Shown: positions 41,752 through 49,408 of the stretch, piece after piece
Layout: every line of letters begins with the position of its first letter
Position numbering within the stretch: the stretch's first letter is position 1
From: Erysipelotrichaceae bacterium
GTDB taxonomy: Bacteria; Bacillota_I; Bacilli_A; Erysipelotrichales; Erysipelotrichaceae
Direction: 5' to 3'
Assembly (NCBI GenBank): GCA_017428765.1
Contig: JAFRQF010000005.1
Span: 23,121-87,120 of the forward strand
DNA length: 64,000 bases
The notes under the pieces: model-generated
The model's input: only the letters and a program-made list of their open reading frames with translations
Told to the model about the DNA's origin: nothing
Databases searched by the model: none
Program-made: the position numbers and the translations under genes

Positions 41752-43175
41752 TACAGTTCCTCCTTTGCTTCAGCGACCAGCACATTGGAACCCGGACGGT
41801 CGAGACAGACCTCTGTCTTTTCTTCGTGAAGCTCCTTCGCCAGGATCTTCAATACTTCCGGTTCACAGAAACCTCCCTGGCATCTTCCCATGCCCGGACG
41901 GCAGCGCATCTTGACGCCTTTGATCGATCTGGCGCCGCAGTTTCTGTTGATGACGTCTTTGATCTGTCCCATCGAGATCTTCTCGCAGCGGCAGATGATC
42001 CTTCCGAAATCCGGATCCTTTTCGATAAGCGCGGACTTTTCCTCGTCCGACATCTTATCCATGTTGATGAAAGGTTTGCGGTGATTGTAAGTTTCTTTAA
42101 CTTTGTATCCTTCAAATTTCGGCAGTACGATATTCTCGACCACGTCTTTGGCGATCGCCGGAGCGGCAGATAAGCCCGGTGATTCGATGCCGGCAACATG
42201 GATGAAGTTTTCGATAAGATCATCTTCCTGTATATAGAAATCCTTGAGATCGATATGCGGACGAAGACCCGCAAAGGTATGGATCATCTTATGATACGGG
42301 ATGTTCTTCATGGTCTTGGAGATCTCGCTTCGAATATAGTCAAGACCGCTTCCCGTGGAATCATCTTCCACATCTTCACAGTCATCGGAATTCGGACCGA
42401 GAAGCACGTTGCCATGTACCGTCGGTATGGCAAGGACGCCCTTGCCCTTGGCGGACGGCGTCGGATAGATGACGTGGTTGACAAAAGTCCCGTTAAGATG
42501 GTCCAGCACGAAATACTCGCCTTTTCTTGCGAAGACCTTGTACGGACTTTCTCTCAACATGTTCGTGATGTCATCGCAATGTGCGCCGGCACAGTTGATC
42601 AGGACTTTCGTACAGATCTCATCATTGATCACAAAGTGATCTTCCTTCTTTTCGATCGATGAGACTTCATAATTCAGCTTCACTTCCACGCCATTCAGCA
42701 TCGCCTCTTCCATGGCGGCAAAAACCACTTCCCATGGCGTGACGATACCGGTCGTAGGAAGAGACAGGACTTTTGTGATGCGGTCTGCAAGATTCGGCTC
42801 AGTCTTTCTTGCCGTATCCCCGTCCATCACTTCATAAGGAACGTTTCTTTCTTCACATTGAGCGATCAGCTGATCGAGTTTTTCTTCCTCTTCTTCTCCG
42901 CCTGCAGCAACATAGGCGCCGATCGGCACATAAGATACCTGCAGTTCCTTGCAAAGTTCGGGATACATGCGGTTTCCCAGAAGATTGTACCTGCATTTCA
43001 AAGTGCCGGGTTTTGGATCGTGTCCAGAGTGGACCATGGCGGAATTCGCCCCGGTCGCACCTTCAGCAACATCATTCTCCTTTTCCAGAACCAAAACTTT
43101 CAGATCGAGCTTGCTCAGACGGTGAGCGATCAGGGAACCGGTGATACCGGCTCCGATTATAGTAATATCAAACAT
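41751..43175 (-). CDS. GlpA-like FAD oxidoreductase with C-terminal BFD-type Fe-S domain
   Basis: 474 residues from the ATG at 43175; the 15 upstream codons lack a ribosome site. FAD site IIGAGITGSLIAHRLS, DAO fold with GATGANSAMVHSGHD, and the C-terminal [2Fe-2S] BFD-like domain CRCEKIS...CRPGMGRCQGGFC. It resembles anaerobic glycerol-3-phosphate dehydrogenase subunit A. No glpK or glpF adjoins, so glycerol-3-phosphate is likely but not proven. A TATAAT box lies seven bases from the ATG. Confidence 0.9.
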   Translation of the reverse strand: MFDITIIGAGITGSLIAHRLSKLDLKVLVLEKENDVAEGATGANSAMVHSGHDPKPGTLKCRYNLLGNRMYPELCKELQVSYVPIGAYVAAGGEEEEEKLDQLIAQCEERNVPYEVMDGDTARKTEPNLADRITKVLSLPTTGIVTPWEVVFAAMEEAMLNGVEVKLNYEVSSIEKKEDHFVINDEICTKVLINCAGAHCDDITNMLRESPYKVFARKGEYFVLDHLNGTFVNHVIYPTPSAKGKGVLAIPTVHGNVLLGPNSDDCEDVEDDSTGSGLDYIRSEISKTMKNIPYHKMIHTFAGLRPHIDLKDFYIQEDDLIENFIHVAGIESPGLSAAPAIAKDVVENIVLPKFEGYKVKETYNHRKPFINMDKMSDEEKSALIEKDPDFGRIICRCEKISMGQIKDVINRNCGARSIKGVKMRCRPGMGRCQGGFCEPEVLKILAKELHEEKTEVCLDRPGSNVLVAEAKEEL

Positions 43176-43182
43176 CAACTTT

Positions 43183-43188
43183 ATTATA
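43183..43188 (-). promoter_or_regulatory. -10 box placed for a leaderless GlpA-like transcript
   Basis: TATAAT (43188 to 43183) then seven bases and ATG. Transcription would begin at or one base before the start codon. No Shine-Dalgarno sequence or convincing -35 box is seen. Confidence 0.45.
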
Positions 43189-43276
43189 AAATGAAAACTC
43201 TTTATAAAAGACATCATCATTCATTTTCATCCTGTCAGTCAATGGTAAAATACAGATGTGGAGGATAATCAATCGT

Positions 43277-44581
43277 ATGAAACAATTTCGCTGTACTGTA
43301 GAAAATCCGATCGGCATCCATGCCAGACCGGCCGCTTTGATCGCACAGCTGTGTGTGGGCTTGAAAAGCGCTGTTTCCATCTCGTGCAACGGCAGACATG
43401 CCAACGCTTCCGACGTCCTGCAGATTCTCTCGCTCAACGCAAAAAAGGGCGATGTCCTGGAAGTGAGCGTCGAAGGCATCAATGAGGAAGCCGATGCCGA
43501 AAAAGTCAAAAAGATCATCTGCACCGACTGCATCGAAGAAAGAGAAAGTGGCATACTGAAGATCGCCTTCTTCGGAACGAAAGACTATGACCGTATCTTC
43601 TTCTCCAGACTGGCTGATGAAAAAGGTCCGGGAACGTATAATGCCGATATCACTTATCTCGAATCAAGACTCACTCTGGAAACGGCTTCTTTGGCCAAGG
43701 GCCATGATGCCGTATGTATCTTCGTCAACGATGAAGCACCAAGAGAAGTCGTCGATGTGCTGCACAATGAAGGCATCAGACTGATCCTTCTCCGCTGCGC
43801 GGGTTTCAACAATGTCGATCTTGATGCCTGCAAGGAATATGGCATCAAAGTTGCCAGAGTTCCGGCCTATTCGCCATATGCGGTCGCCGAACACGCGATG
43901 GCCATATTACAGGAAGCCAACCGCCGTTTACACAAAGCGGACCGCAAAGTCAGGGAAAACAACTTCGCCTTATCCGGCTTGTTAGGTGTCGACCTGCACA
44001 ACAAGGTCTGCGGCGTCATGGGCACCGGAAAGATCGGGCAGTGCTTCGCCAGGATCGCCAAAGGCTATGGCATGACCGTTATCGGCTGGGATGCCTATCC
44101 GAATAAGCGGCTCGAAGAGGAAGGCCTTCTGACATACGTCACCAAGGAAGAACTTCTTTCCAAGGCGGATCTGATCTCCTTACATGCGCCGCTCATCATG
44201 GGAGAAGGCGGCACCTACCATCTGATCGATGAACACGCCATCTCGCTCATGAAGGACAGCGTCATGCTGGTGAACACCGCCAGAGGACCGCTCATCGATG
44301 TCGAAGCTCTCATCGCCGCTTTGAAAAACGGCAAATTCCAGGCCGTCGCGCTGGATGTCTATGAAGGCGAAGATGAAAACGTCTATACCGACAGGTCTGA
44401 TGAACCATTGCCGCATTCGATCACCGCAAGACTGCAGATGTTCCCTCAGCTGGTATTGACTTCCCACCAGGCCTTCTTCACCAGAGAAGCCATGCAGGCG
44501 ATCGCCGTCCAGACGATGGAAAATGCCCGCAACTTCAACGAAGGAAACGACCTCGGTATCGCCGAAGTAAAGGCACAGTAA
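43277..44581 (+). CDS. HPr-D-lactate dehydrogenase fusion protein
   Basis: 434 residues from the ATG that follows GGAGG by 12 bases; the ATG at 43256 precedes that site. Residues 1-~88 are an HPr domain aligning without gaps to Bacillus HPr over the first ~54 residues: GIHARPA puts His at position 15, and position 46 is Asp instead of regulatory Ser. Residues ~93-434 are a D-2-hydroxyacid dehydrogenase of D-lactate type: NAD motif GTGKIG (249-254), VNTARGPLID (Arg336), ALDVYEGE (Glu363/365) and TSHQAFFT (His396). It should reduce pyruvate to D-lactate and may receive phosphate from PTS Enzyme I. Single gene with terminator. Confidence 0.93.
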   Translation: MKQFRCTVENPIGIHARPAALIAQLCVGLKSAVSISCNGRHANASDVLQILSLNAKKGDVLEVSVEGINEEADAEKVKKIICTDCIEERESGILKIAFFGTKDYDRIFFSRLADEKGPGTYNADITYLESRLTLETASLAKGHDAVCIFVNDEAPREVVDVLHNEGIRLILLRCAGFNNVDLDACKEYGIKVARVPAYSPYAVAEHAMAILQEANRRLHKADRKVRENNFALSGLLGVDLHNKVCGVMGTGKIGQCFARIAKGYGMTVIGWDAYPNKRLEEEGLLTYVTKEELLSKADLISLHAPLIMGEGGTYHLIDEHAISLMKDSVMLVNTARGPLIDVEALIAALKNGKFQAVALDVYEGEDENVYTDRSDEPLPHSITARLQMFPQLVLTSHQAFFTREAMQAIAVQTMENARNFNEGNDLGIAEVKAQ

Positions 44582-44606
44582 CTCAAAAAACCGAAACAAA
44601 AGAAAA

Positions 44607-44642
44607 AAATGCGTATCCGATATAAATCCGGATACGCATTTT
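44607..44642. terminator. Bidirectional terminator between HPr-LDH and pilT-like gene
   Basis: AAATGCGTATCCG (44607-44619), nine-base loop and CGGATACGCATTT (44629-44641), T-rich on both sides. Confidence 0.92.
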
Positions 44643-44653
44643 ATTATCATTGA

Positions 44654-45706
44654 TCAGATCCTCTTTGACAGAGAATCGTAGTTCACACAGGATACCAGTG
44701 CCTCTTCTCTGGAGATCTTGCCCTGTTTGTAGAGGTCTGCCAGATAGGAATCCATCGTGAACATGCCTTCGGCCTGCGATGTGGCCATCGTGTTGTTGAG
44801 CTGCGGCAGCTTGTCATCGCGGATCATATTGGAAACTGCCGAATTGACTTTCAATACCTCAAATGCCGGTATGAGTTCGCCATTGACGCCTGTGACCAGC
44901 TGCTGGCAGATGATGCCTTTCAGGATCTGGGATAACTGCAGCTTGATCTGGTGCTGCTGTGATGCCGGGAAGACATCGACGATCCTGTTGATCGTGTTGA
45001 CGGCAGAGCTGGTATGCAAGGTCGAGATCAGAAGCGTTCCGGTCTCCGCTGCCGTGATGGCCGCCGAGATCGTATCGTAGTCACGCATCTCACCTAACAG
45101 GATGACATCCGGACTCTCTCTCAAAGCGGAACGCAAAGATTCCAGATAGCCCGGCGTATCGATGAAGATCTCACGCTGGGTGACGATCGACTTGTCATGG
45201 CGATGGACGTATTCGATCGGATCTTCCATCGTGATGATGTGGCAGGATCGGTTCCTGTTGATCCTGTCGATCATGCAGGCCAGAGTCGTCGACTTGCCCG
45301 AGCCGGCCGAACCGGTGACAAGGACCAGGCCTTTTTTATTGTCTGCCAGAGATAAGACGCTCTCCGGGATGTTCATTTTGACGGGATCCGGGATACCGAA
45401 TTTGATGACACGGATGACGGCAGCTAGAGAACCGCGCTGTCTGAAGACGTTGACACGGAATCTTCCCAATCCCGAGATCGCGAAAGAGAAATCATCATCG
45501 ACCTTCTTGTCGAGATTGACCGTTTCCCTTTTTGAGACGACATAGACTTCCCTGACCAGTTCTTCGATCTCGGCAGGCAGCAGCATCTTCTCGCTGACCC
45601 GGTTGAGGAAACCGTTGCACTTGTATGTCAGAGGAAGGCCTGCGATCAGAAAGATGTCTGACGCATCCGCTTCCATTGCGTTTCTCAATACTTCTTCAAT
45701 ACTCAT
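44654..45706 (-). CDS. PilT-like type IV pilus retraction ATPase
   Basis: 350 residues from the ATG after GGAGGT; an earlier in-frame ATG lies in the preceding gene. Walker A GSAGSGKSTT, Asp box EDPIEYVHRH, Walker B VILLGEMRD, His box STLHTSSAV, and the PilT-type AVSNMIRDDK and GMFTMDSYLADLY end. It is a hexameric cytosolic motor. It is the last gene of the pilus-like operon, and no PilB/GspE extension ATPase is in the window. Confidence 0.9.
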   Translation of the reverse strand: MSIEEVLRNAMEADASDIFLIAGLPLTYKCNGFLNRVSEKMLLPAEIEELVREVYVVSKRETVNLDKKVDDDFSFAISGLGRFRVNVFRQRGSLAAVIRVIKFGIPDPVKMNIPESVLSLADNKKGLVLVTGSAGSGKSTTLACMIDRINRNRSCHIITMEDPIEYVHRHDKSIVTQREIFIDTPGYLESLRSALRESPDVILLGEMRDYDTISAAITAAETGTLLISTLHTSSAVNTINRIVDVFPASQQHQIKLQLSQILKGIICQQLVTGVNGELIPAFEVLKVNSAVSNMIRDDKLPQLNNTMATSQAEGMFTMDSYLADLYKQGKISREEALVSCVNYDSLSKRI

Positions 45707-45707
45707 C

Positions 45708-46058
45708 TCAGTTACCTCCCCACAGATCGCCGACACTTTCATCTTCCTGCCAGATCTTCCGCACAGACCAGGTATCGATGGCAGTCTCACCGTTTTCTTT
45801 GTTTGCCTTGATGTTCAGTTTATAACCTTCGAGCTGTATCTCTGTCTCTATTATAGAGCCTTCGCCGGCTTCATTTAAAAGCTGTCTGCCTTCCTTTTCA
45901 AGCTCATAGCGTATCCTCACCGTATTGGCGTAGCGCTGTGACAGACGAAGATCCGCCATCGAAGTCGCATAGGACAGAAGGCAAAGCACACTCATACAGA
46001 TGACGATGACCGTCAATAAGATCGACAGCATCCCAAGTCTCAGTCTTCCCGTGTTCAT
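45708..46058 (-). CDS. Pilin-like minor component
   Basis: 116 residues. Short basic N-terminus, one long hydrophobic helix (~9-33), then a small acidic outer domain. The hydrophobic helix near the N-terminus and the operon position suggest a minor pilin, but the +5 Glu and a standard prepilin site are not clear. It overlaps the next upstream gene by four bases. Confidence 0.65.
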   Translation of the reverse strand: MNTGRLRLGMLSILLTVIVICMSVLCLLSYATSMADLRLSQRYANTVRIRYELEKEGRQLLNEAGEGSIIETEIQLEGYKLNIKANKENGETAIDTWSVRKIWQEDESVGDLWGGN

Positions 46059-46453
46059 GATCGAGCCTTCCTTCCCGTTTCGATGCTGTATATCTCTTCC
46101 TCATTGCGAAGTATTTCGATCACAGCCGTTTCAAAATCCCCTTGTTTCACGATATCGATGACCACTTTGAAAGGACCTTGCGCAGAAGGATCGAGGTCAT
46201 CATCAAAATACGCGATGATCTGATCGCCTTTCGCTTCCCCGCCCAGGATCTTTGCGATATCTTCTTTTTCATCACATGCCAGGAATACATCGGCACAGTC
46301 GGATGCCAGCGTGACGGCATCGGATAAAACGGAAGCCTGCGAAGATCGGACTCTTGCGGAAACAAAGGCCTTGGACAATACCAGGATGCAGCAGATGAAA
46401 GCTGCCAGGATCACGATGATCTCGATGCCGAGATTATTTCTTCTTTTCATCAT
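46055..46453 (-). CDS. Pilin-like minor component
   Basis: 132 residues. MKRRNNLGIEIIVILAAF looks like a prepilin leader with Gly before a hydrophobic helix that includes a Glu at +2 instead of +5. The outer domain has paired cysteines (~53 and ~60). A minor pilin by position. Overlaps its neighbours by four bases each. Confidence 0.65.
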   Translation of the reverse strand: MMKRRNNLGIEIIVILAAFICCILVLSKAFVSARVRSSQASVLSDAVTLASDCADVFLACDEKEDIAKILGGEAKGDQIIAYFDDDLDPSAQGPFKVVIDIVKQGDFETAVIEILRNEEEIYSIETGRKARS

Positions 46454-46902
46454 CGGTCCTCCTTTTCAAAACGGCTGATGAAGACAGCTCCGTCTTCCGT
46501 TGTGATCTTGAGAAGATCATCCCGTATCTCTTCGATCTCGAAGACGGAAGTCTTTGCGATCCGCATCGCTGAATCGGCATGCAGTTCATCCTCCAGCATT
46601 CCGAAATCCTCAACAAGATACCCCTCATGCAGGTAGATGCGGTTGCCAAACCCGGTCTCGCCGTCCTTGATGACCAGCACGAGTTTTCCTTCCTTGTTTT
46701 CCGTATAGATACCCGCCTCATTCATCTTGGAAGCGGTATGAAGATAGGAAGAAAGTGTCCTTGACAGGGAAGATTGTGCTTCATTCACCGAGATCGACTG
46801 GTAGATCTTCGTACCGAACAGTACGAGCAGCAGAAAACCGATGATGAAGAAAGCCATCATGATCATCAAAGACAGTTCGTTTTTATTCTCTTTCTTATTC
46901 AT
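46450..46902 (-). CDS. DUF4860-like pilin-related protein
   Basis: 150 residues. N-terminal membrane helix (~10-32), then a region with RTLSSYLHTASKMNE and GNRIYLHEGYLVEDF, resembling DUF4860 proteins, which sit in type IV pilus-like operons. Probably a minor pilin or assembly protein. Co-transcribed. Confidence 0.7.
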   Translation of the reverse strand: MNKKENKNELSLMIMMAFFIIGFLLLVLFGTKIYQSISVNEAQSSLSRTLSSYLHTASKMNEAGIYTENKEGKLVLVIKDGETGFGNRIYLHEGYLVEDFGMLEDELHADSAMRIAKTSVFEIEEIRDDLLKITTEDGAVFISRFEKEDR

Positions 46903-46908
46903 GGTCTT

Positions 46909-47223
46909 CTATTTCTTTACGATCCGGATGTCCGGAAGCTGATTCTCCGCAAAAGCGCGGTAGACGACATAATAGTTCCTCTCATTGATCTTGAGGCCGT
47001 AGTTCTCCTTGAGATAATCAAGGTCGACCGGATAGGCACCCTCTACGACATAGCATTGTAAGGCAGCCTTGCGGATCGCCTCTTCGATCGCTGCGAAAGA
47101 TTCATCTTCAAGATCGCGGTCTGCCCGCGAATTGAAAGAATTGTATGCGAAAACAAGCAGTATACAGATAAGACATACCGATACGACCCTGATAAGGATG
47201 TGTTCTTTTCTGTCCTGGTACAT
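46909..47223 (-). CDS. Small pilin-like membrane protein
   Basis: 104 residues. One hydrophobic helix (~10-27) then an alpha/beta domain with AIRKAALQCYVVEGAYPVDLDYLKENYG, like the ends of type II pseudopilins (the AYPxxLxxL motif). No clear prepilin cleavage site. Located between pilC-like and DUF4860 genes with six-base gaps. Confidence 0.7.
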   Translation of the reverse strand: MYQDRKEHILIRVVSVCLICILLVFAYNSFNSRADRDLEDESFAAIEEAIRKAALQCYVVEGAYPVDLDYLKENYGLKINERNYYVVYRAFAENQLPDIRIVKK

Positions 47224-47229
47224 AGTTTA

Positions 47230-48273
47230 TCAACCTATCGAATTCATGATGCCGATCAAAGGAAGCATGACACATAACAAAGCTACAGCAACGGTGACCA
47301 TCAGCACACCGGAAAGGATCGATTCCAGAGAACCCAGCAGAGCATCGGAAGAAGTCATGACACTGGAAGAAAGCAGATCGGAAAGCCTCTTCAAAGCCCC
47401 TTCCATATCGCCGCTTCTTTCCGCCGGTATCAGCATGCGCCCGTAGACCGGTTCATAAAGCTCCGCCTCATTGGCGCTTCTGGCAAAGCCGTTCCCCTCA
47501 TCCATCAAAGCCTTGGCCTTATCGATCTTTTCATTCACCTCAGGATGTTCGGACATCTCTCTGGCTTTGGCGATCGCATCATCCTGCAAGAAGCCGCTGG
47601 AAAGATAGACTTCGTAGGCCGAAGTGAAACGATACAAGGCAAGATTCTTTAATATATTGCCGGCAGCCGGGATTCTGGATAACAGAGCCGAGATCTGTTT
47701 CCTGAAGCCGTGCCCATACATGAACCAGCCGATCACAGTCAAAGCGACCAGGACCACCATCACGATCAGAGCGATGCGGCAGAAAGCGAATGCGTAAGTG
47801 ATATAGCTGTAGCTCGACTGGCTTAAAGAACCCGTCAGCGTCTCATAGACATTGGCAAATGCCGGAAGCACGAGCCGCAACATCAGGAAAAGCACGATGA
47901 TGATCAGCACGATCATCGCCATCGGATAGATGATCGTCGAAGTGATCTTTTCCTTCAGGGAATGCTGGGAAGAATAATAGCCGGCCAGGCGCTTCAAAGC
48001 TTCTTCCGTCTTACCGGTCGCTTCGCCTGCCTCAACCATCTGCAAGGCATATTCCGGAAACATTCCGCTTTTTTCCATCGCATCCTTGAGCGTGGAACCT
48101 TCCTGCAGACTGGATTCGATCACCTGCAGCCCTTCATTGAGCTGGCCGGCAGATCCTTTTTTCTGTTTCATCAAAGAAGCAGCTTCCGAGATCTCGATCC
48201 CGGCATCGAGCATCGACGCCATACTTTCGCAAAAAGCCGATACTCCCAATAAAGATAGTTTATTGCCTGCCAT
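47230..48273 (-). CDS. Type II secretion/type IV pilus inner membrane platform (PilC/GspF-like)
   Basis: 347 residues. Two T2SF domains (~10-130 and ~210-335) with three membrane spans near ~110-135, 160-185 and 320-345. The sequence FCESMASMLDAGI and the second-copy YLSSGFLQDDAIAKAREMS are family typical. It is the assembly platform that works with the PilT-like ATPase encoded downstream. Second gene of the operon. Confidence 0.9.
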   Translation of the reverse strand: MAGNKLSLLGVSAFCESMASMLDAGIEISEAASLMKQKKGSAGQLNEGLQVIESSLQEGSTLKDAMEKSGMFPEYALQMVEAGEATGKTEEALKRLAGYYSSQHSLKEKITSTIIYPMAMIVLIIIVLFLMLRLVLPAFANVYETLTGSLSQSSYSYITYAFAFCRIALIVMVVLVALTVIGWFMYGHGFRKQISALLSRIPAAGNILKNLALYRFTSAYEVYLSSGFLQDDAIAKAREMSEHPEVNEKIDKAKALMDEGNGFARSANEAELYEPVYGRMLIPAERSGDMEGALKRLSDLLSSSVMTSSDALLGSLESILSGVLMVTVAVALLCVMLPLIGIMNSIG

Positions 48274-48284
48274 TTTCTTCCTCC

Positions 48285-49205
48285 TTAGTACTCATATACA
48301 TCCGCATAATTGCTTCCGTCGCCAATGAATCTCTGATCCGAGCCATTGGCCGAGAAGGTCAGATCCATGCGGGTCCATTCTTTCTCATTCACTTCAAATT
48401 TGACGGTCACCCAGCCCGATTCCTTTGTATAGAACATGTTCCAGGCGTGGTAGAGATCGTTTGGCGATACATAGCCGAAGATGACCTTGGTCGGTATGCC
48501 TTGTGACCTTAACATCGCCGCCGTCAGAGACGCATAATCGAAACAGATGCCTTTGCCGGTGGACAATGTCTCATCGGGATCGGGCAGATAGCCCGATTTG
48601 ATGTTTTCCGCTTTCGGCTTGTCATAAGTGATGTTCGCACAGACATGATCGTAGACTTTGGACACCACATCGAGTGCGCTCGACGAAGAAGCCGCAAAGG
48701 AATCCGCGAGCTTCACGCATTCCGAATCCTTCGTATACGCCACATAATCGCTGCTTCGAATGAAAGGCTGAAATTCATCTTCCAGAGTCACGTTCGCCGA
48801 AGTCTGAAACAATACCGCATACTTGTTGTCGGAGATGTTCTCCATGACCCGGAAGGTATATTCGCCATCCCCGGACTGTAGCGGGAAGATGGAGACTTCC
48901 CCTTCCTTGGACAGATCGTAATTGTAGGTATTCTCCGTCAGTACCTGAAACTTCAGACGCTTGTCGGAGACCGCCTTTACCGCGACATAGCCCTTGGAGA
49001 CGTTTGAGACATCGATATAAGCTCCATTCTTGGATTCAGCCGCCTCTTCATTGAACTCGGAGACCGCAAATTCAGGGACTTCATAGCGCTCTTCCGGAGC
49101 CAGAGGCTCGGGCTGTTTTATCTCTTCCGCCTGGCCTTGCGAAGAACAGCCGCACAGACTGAAAAGCAGAAAGAAAACGATCATCATCTTAAACAGATCA
49201 GACAT
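48285..49205 (-). CDS. Transglutaminase-like lipoprotein
   Basis: 306 residues. Lipobox SLCGC then a linker. The C-terminal transglutaminase core shows Cys in GKGICFDYASLTAAML, His in YHAWNMFY and a following Asp-region (MDLTFSANG, though the canonical Asp is displaced). Such surface proteins are peptidases or crosslinkers of wall or protein substrates. It starts the pilus-like operon, 12 bases before the pilC-like gene, with a structured leader. Confidence 0.85.
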   Translation of the reverse strand: MSDLFKMMIVFFLLFSLCGCSSQGQAEEIKQPEPLAPEERYEVPEFAVSEFNEEAAESKNGAYIDVSNVSKGYVAVKAVSDKRLKFQVLTENTYNYDLSKEGEVSIFPLQSGDGEYTFRVMENISDNKYAVLFQTSANVTLEDEFQPFIRSSDYVAYTKDSECVKLADSFAASSSSALDVVSKVYDHVCANITYDKPKAENIKSGYLPDPDETLSTGKGICFDYASLTAAMLRSQGIPTKVIFGYVSPNDLYHAWNMFYTKESGWVTVKFEVNEKEWTRMDLTFSANGSDQRFIGDGSNYADVYEY

Positions 49206-49225
49206 GGATGATCCTTTCTTTCACA

Positions 49226-49269
49226 GCGAAAAGGCCGGGCTTTTCGCCGGTCGCAGAGGTGAGACTCTG
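49226..49269 (-). promoter_or_regulatory. Structured leader of the transglutaminase/pilus operon
   Basis: Two hairpins: CAGAG/CTCTG (49269 to 49254 on the minus strand, 5-bp stem) and GCGAAAAG/CTTTTCGC (49247 to 49226, 8-bp stem, loop CCCGGC). The second stands about 20 bases before the ATG. They match no riboswitch class I can name. Confidence 0.4.
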
Positions 49270-49363
49270 TTTCTTTTCAAAACAAGTTCTATCGTTCATT
49301 TGAAATGCGATTTCTTAACTTCTATTTTAACATCCTTGTATCGACTTTTCTTCTGCGATATGG

Positions 49364-49389
49364 AAAAGGCCGTGCCTGCGCACAGCCTT
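49364..49389 (-). terminator. Terminator of the glyA-nitroreductase-DUF4236 operon
   Basis: Minus-strand AAGGCTGTGC, loop GCAG and GCACGGCCTT with one G-T pair, then TTCC. The T tract is short. Confidence 0.65.
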
Positions 49390-49408
49390 AACAGATGTTT
49401 CCTTTGGA

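Noticed and set aside
43256..43276. Upstream ATG for the HPr-LDH fusion
   Set aside because: It precedes the GGAGG site; starting at 43277 places the active His exactly at position 15.
49200..49400. c-di-GMP riboswitch before the pilus operon
   Set aside because: Hairpins are present, but the conserved GEMM core sequences are not.
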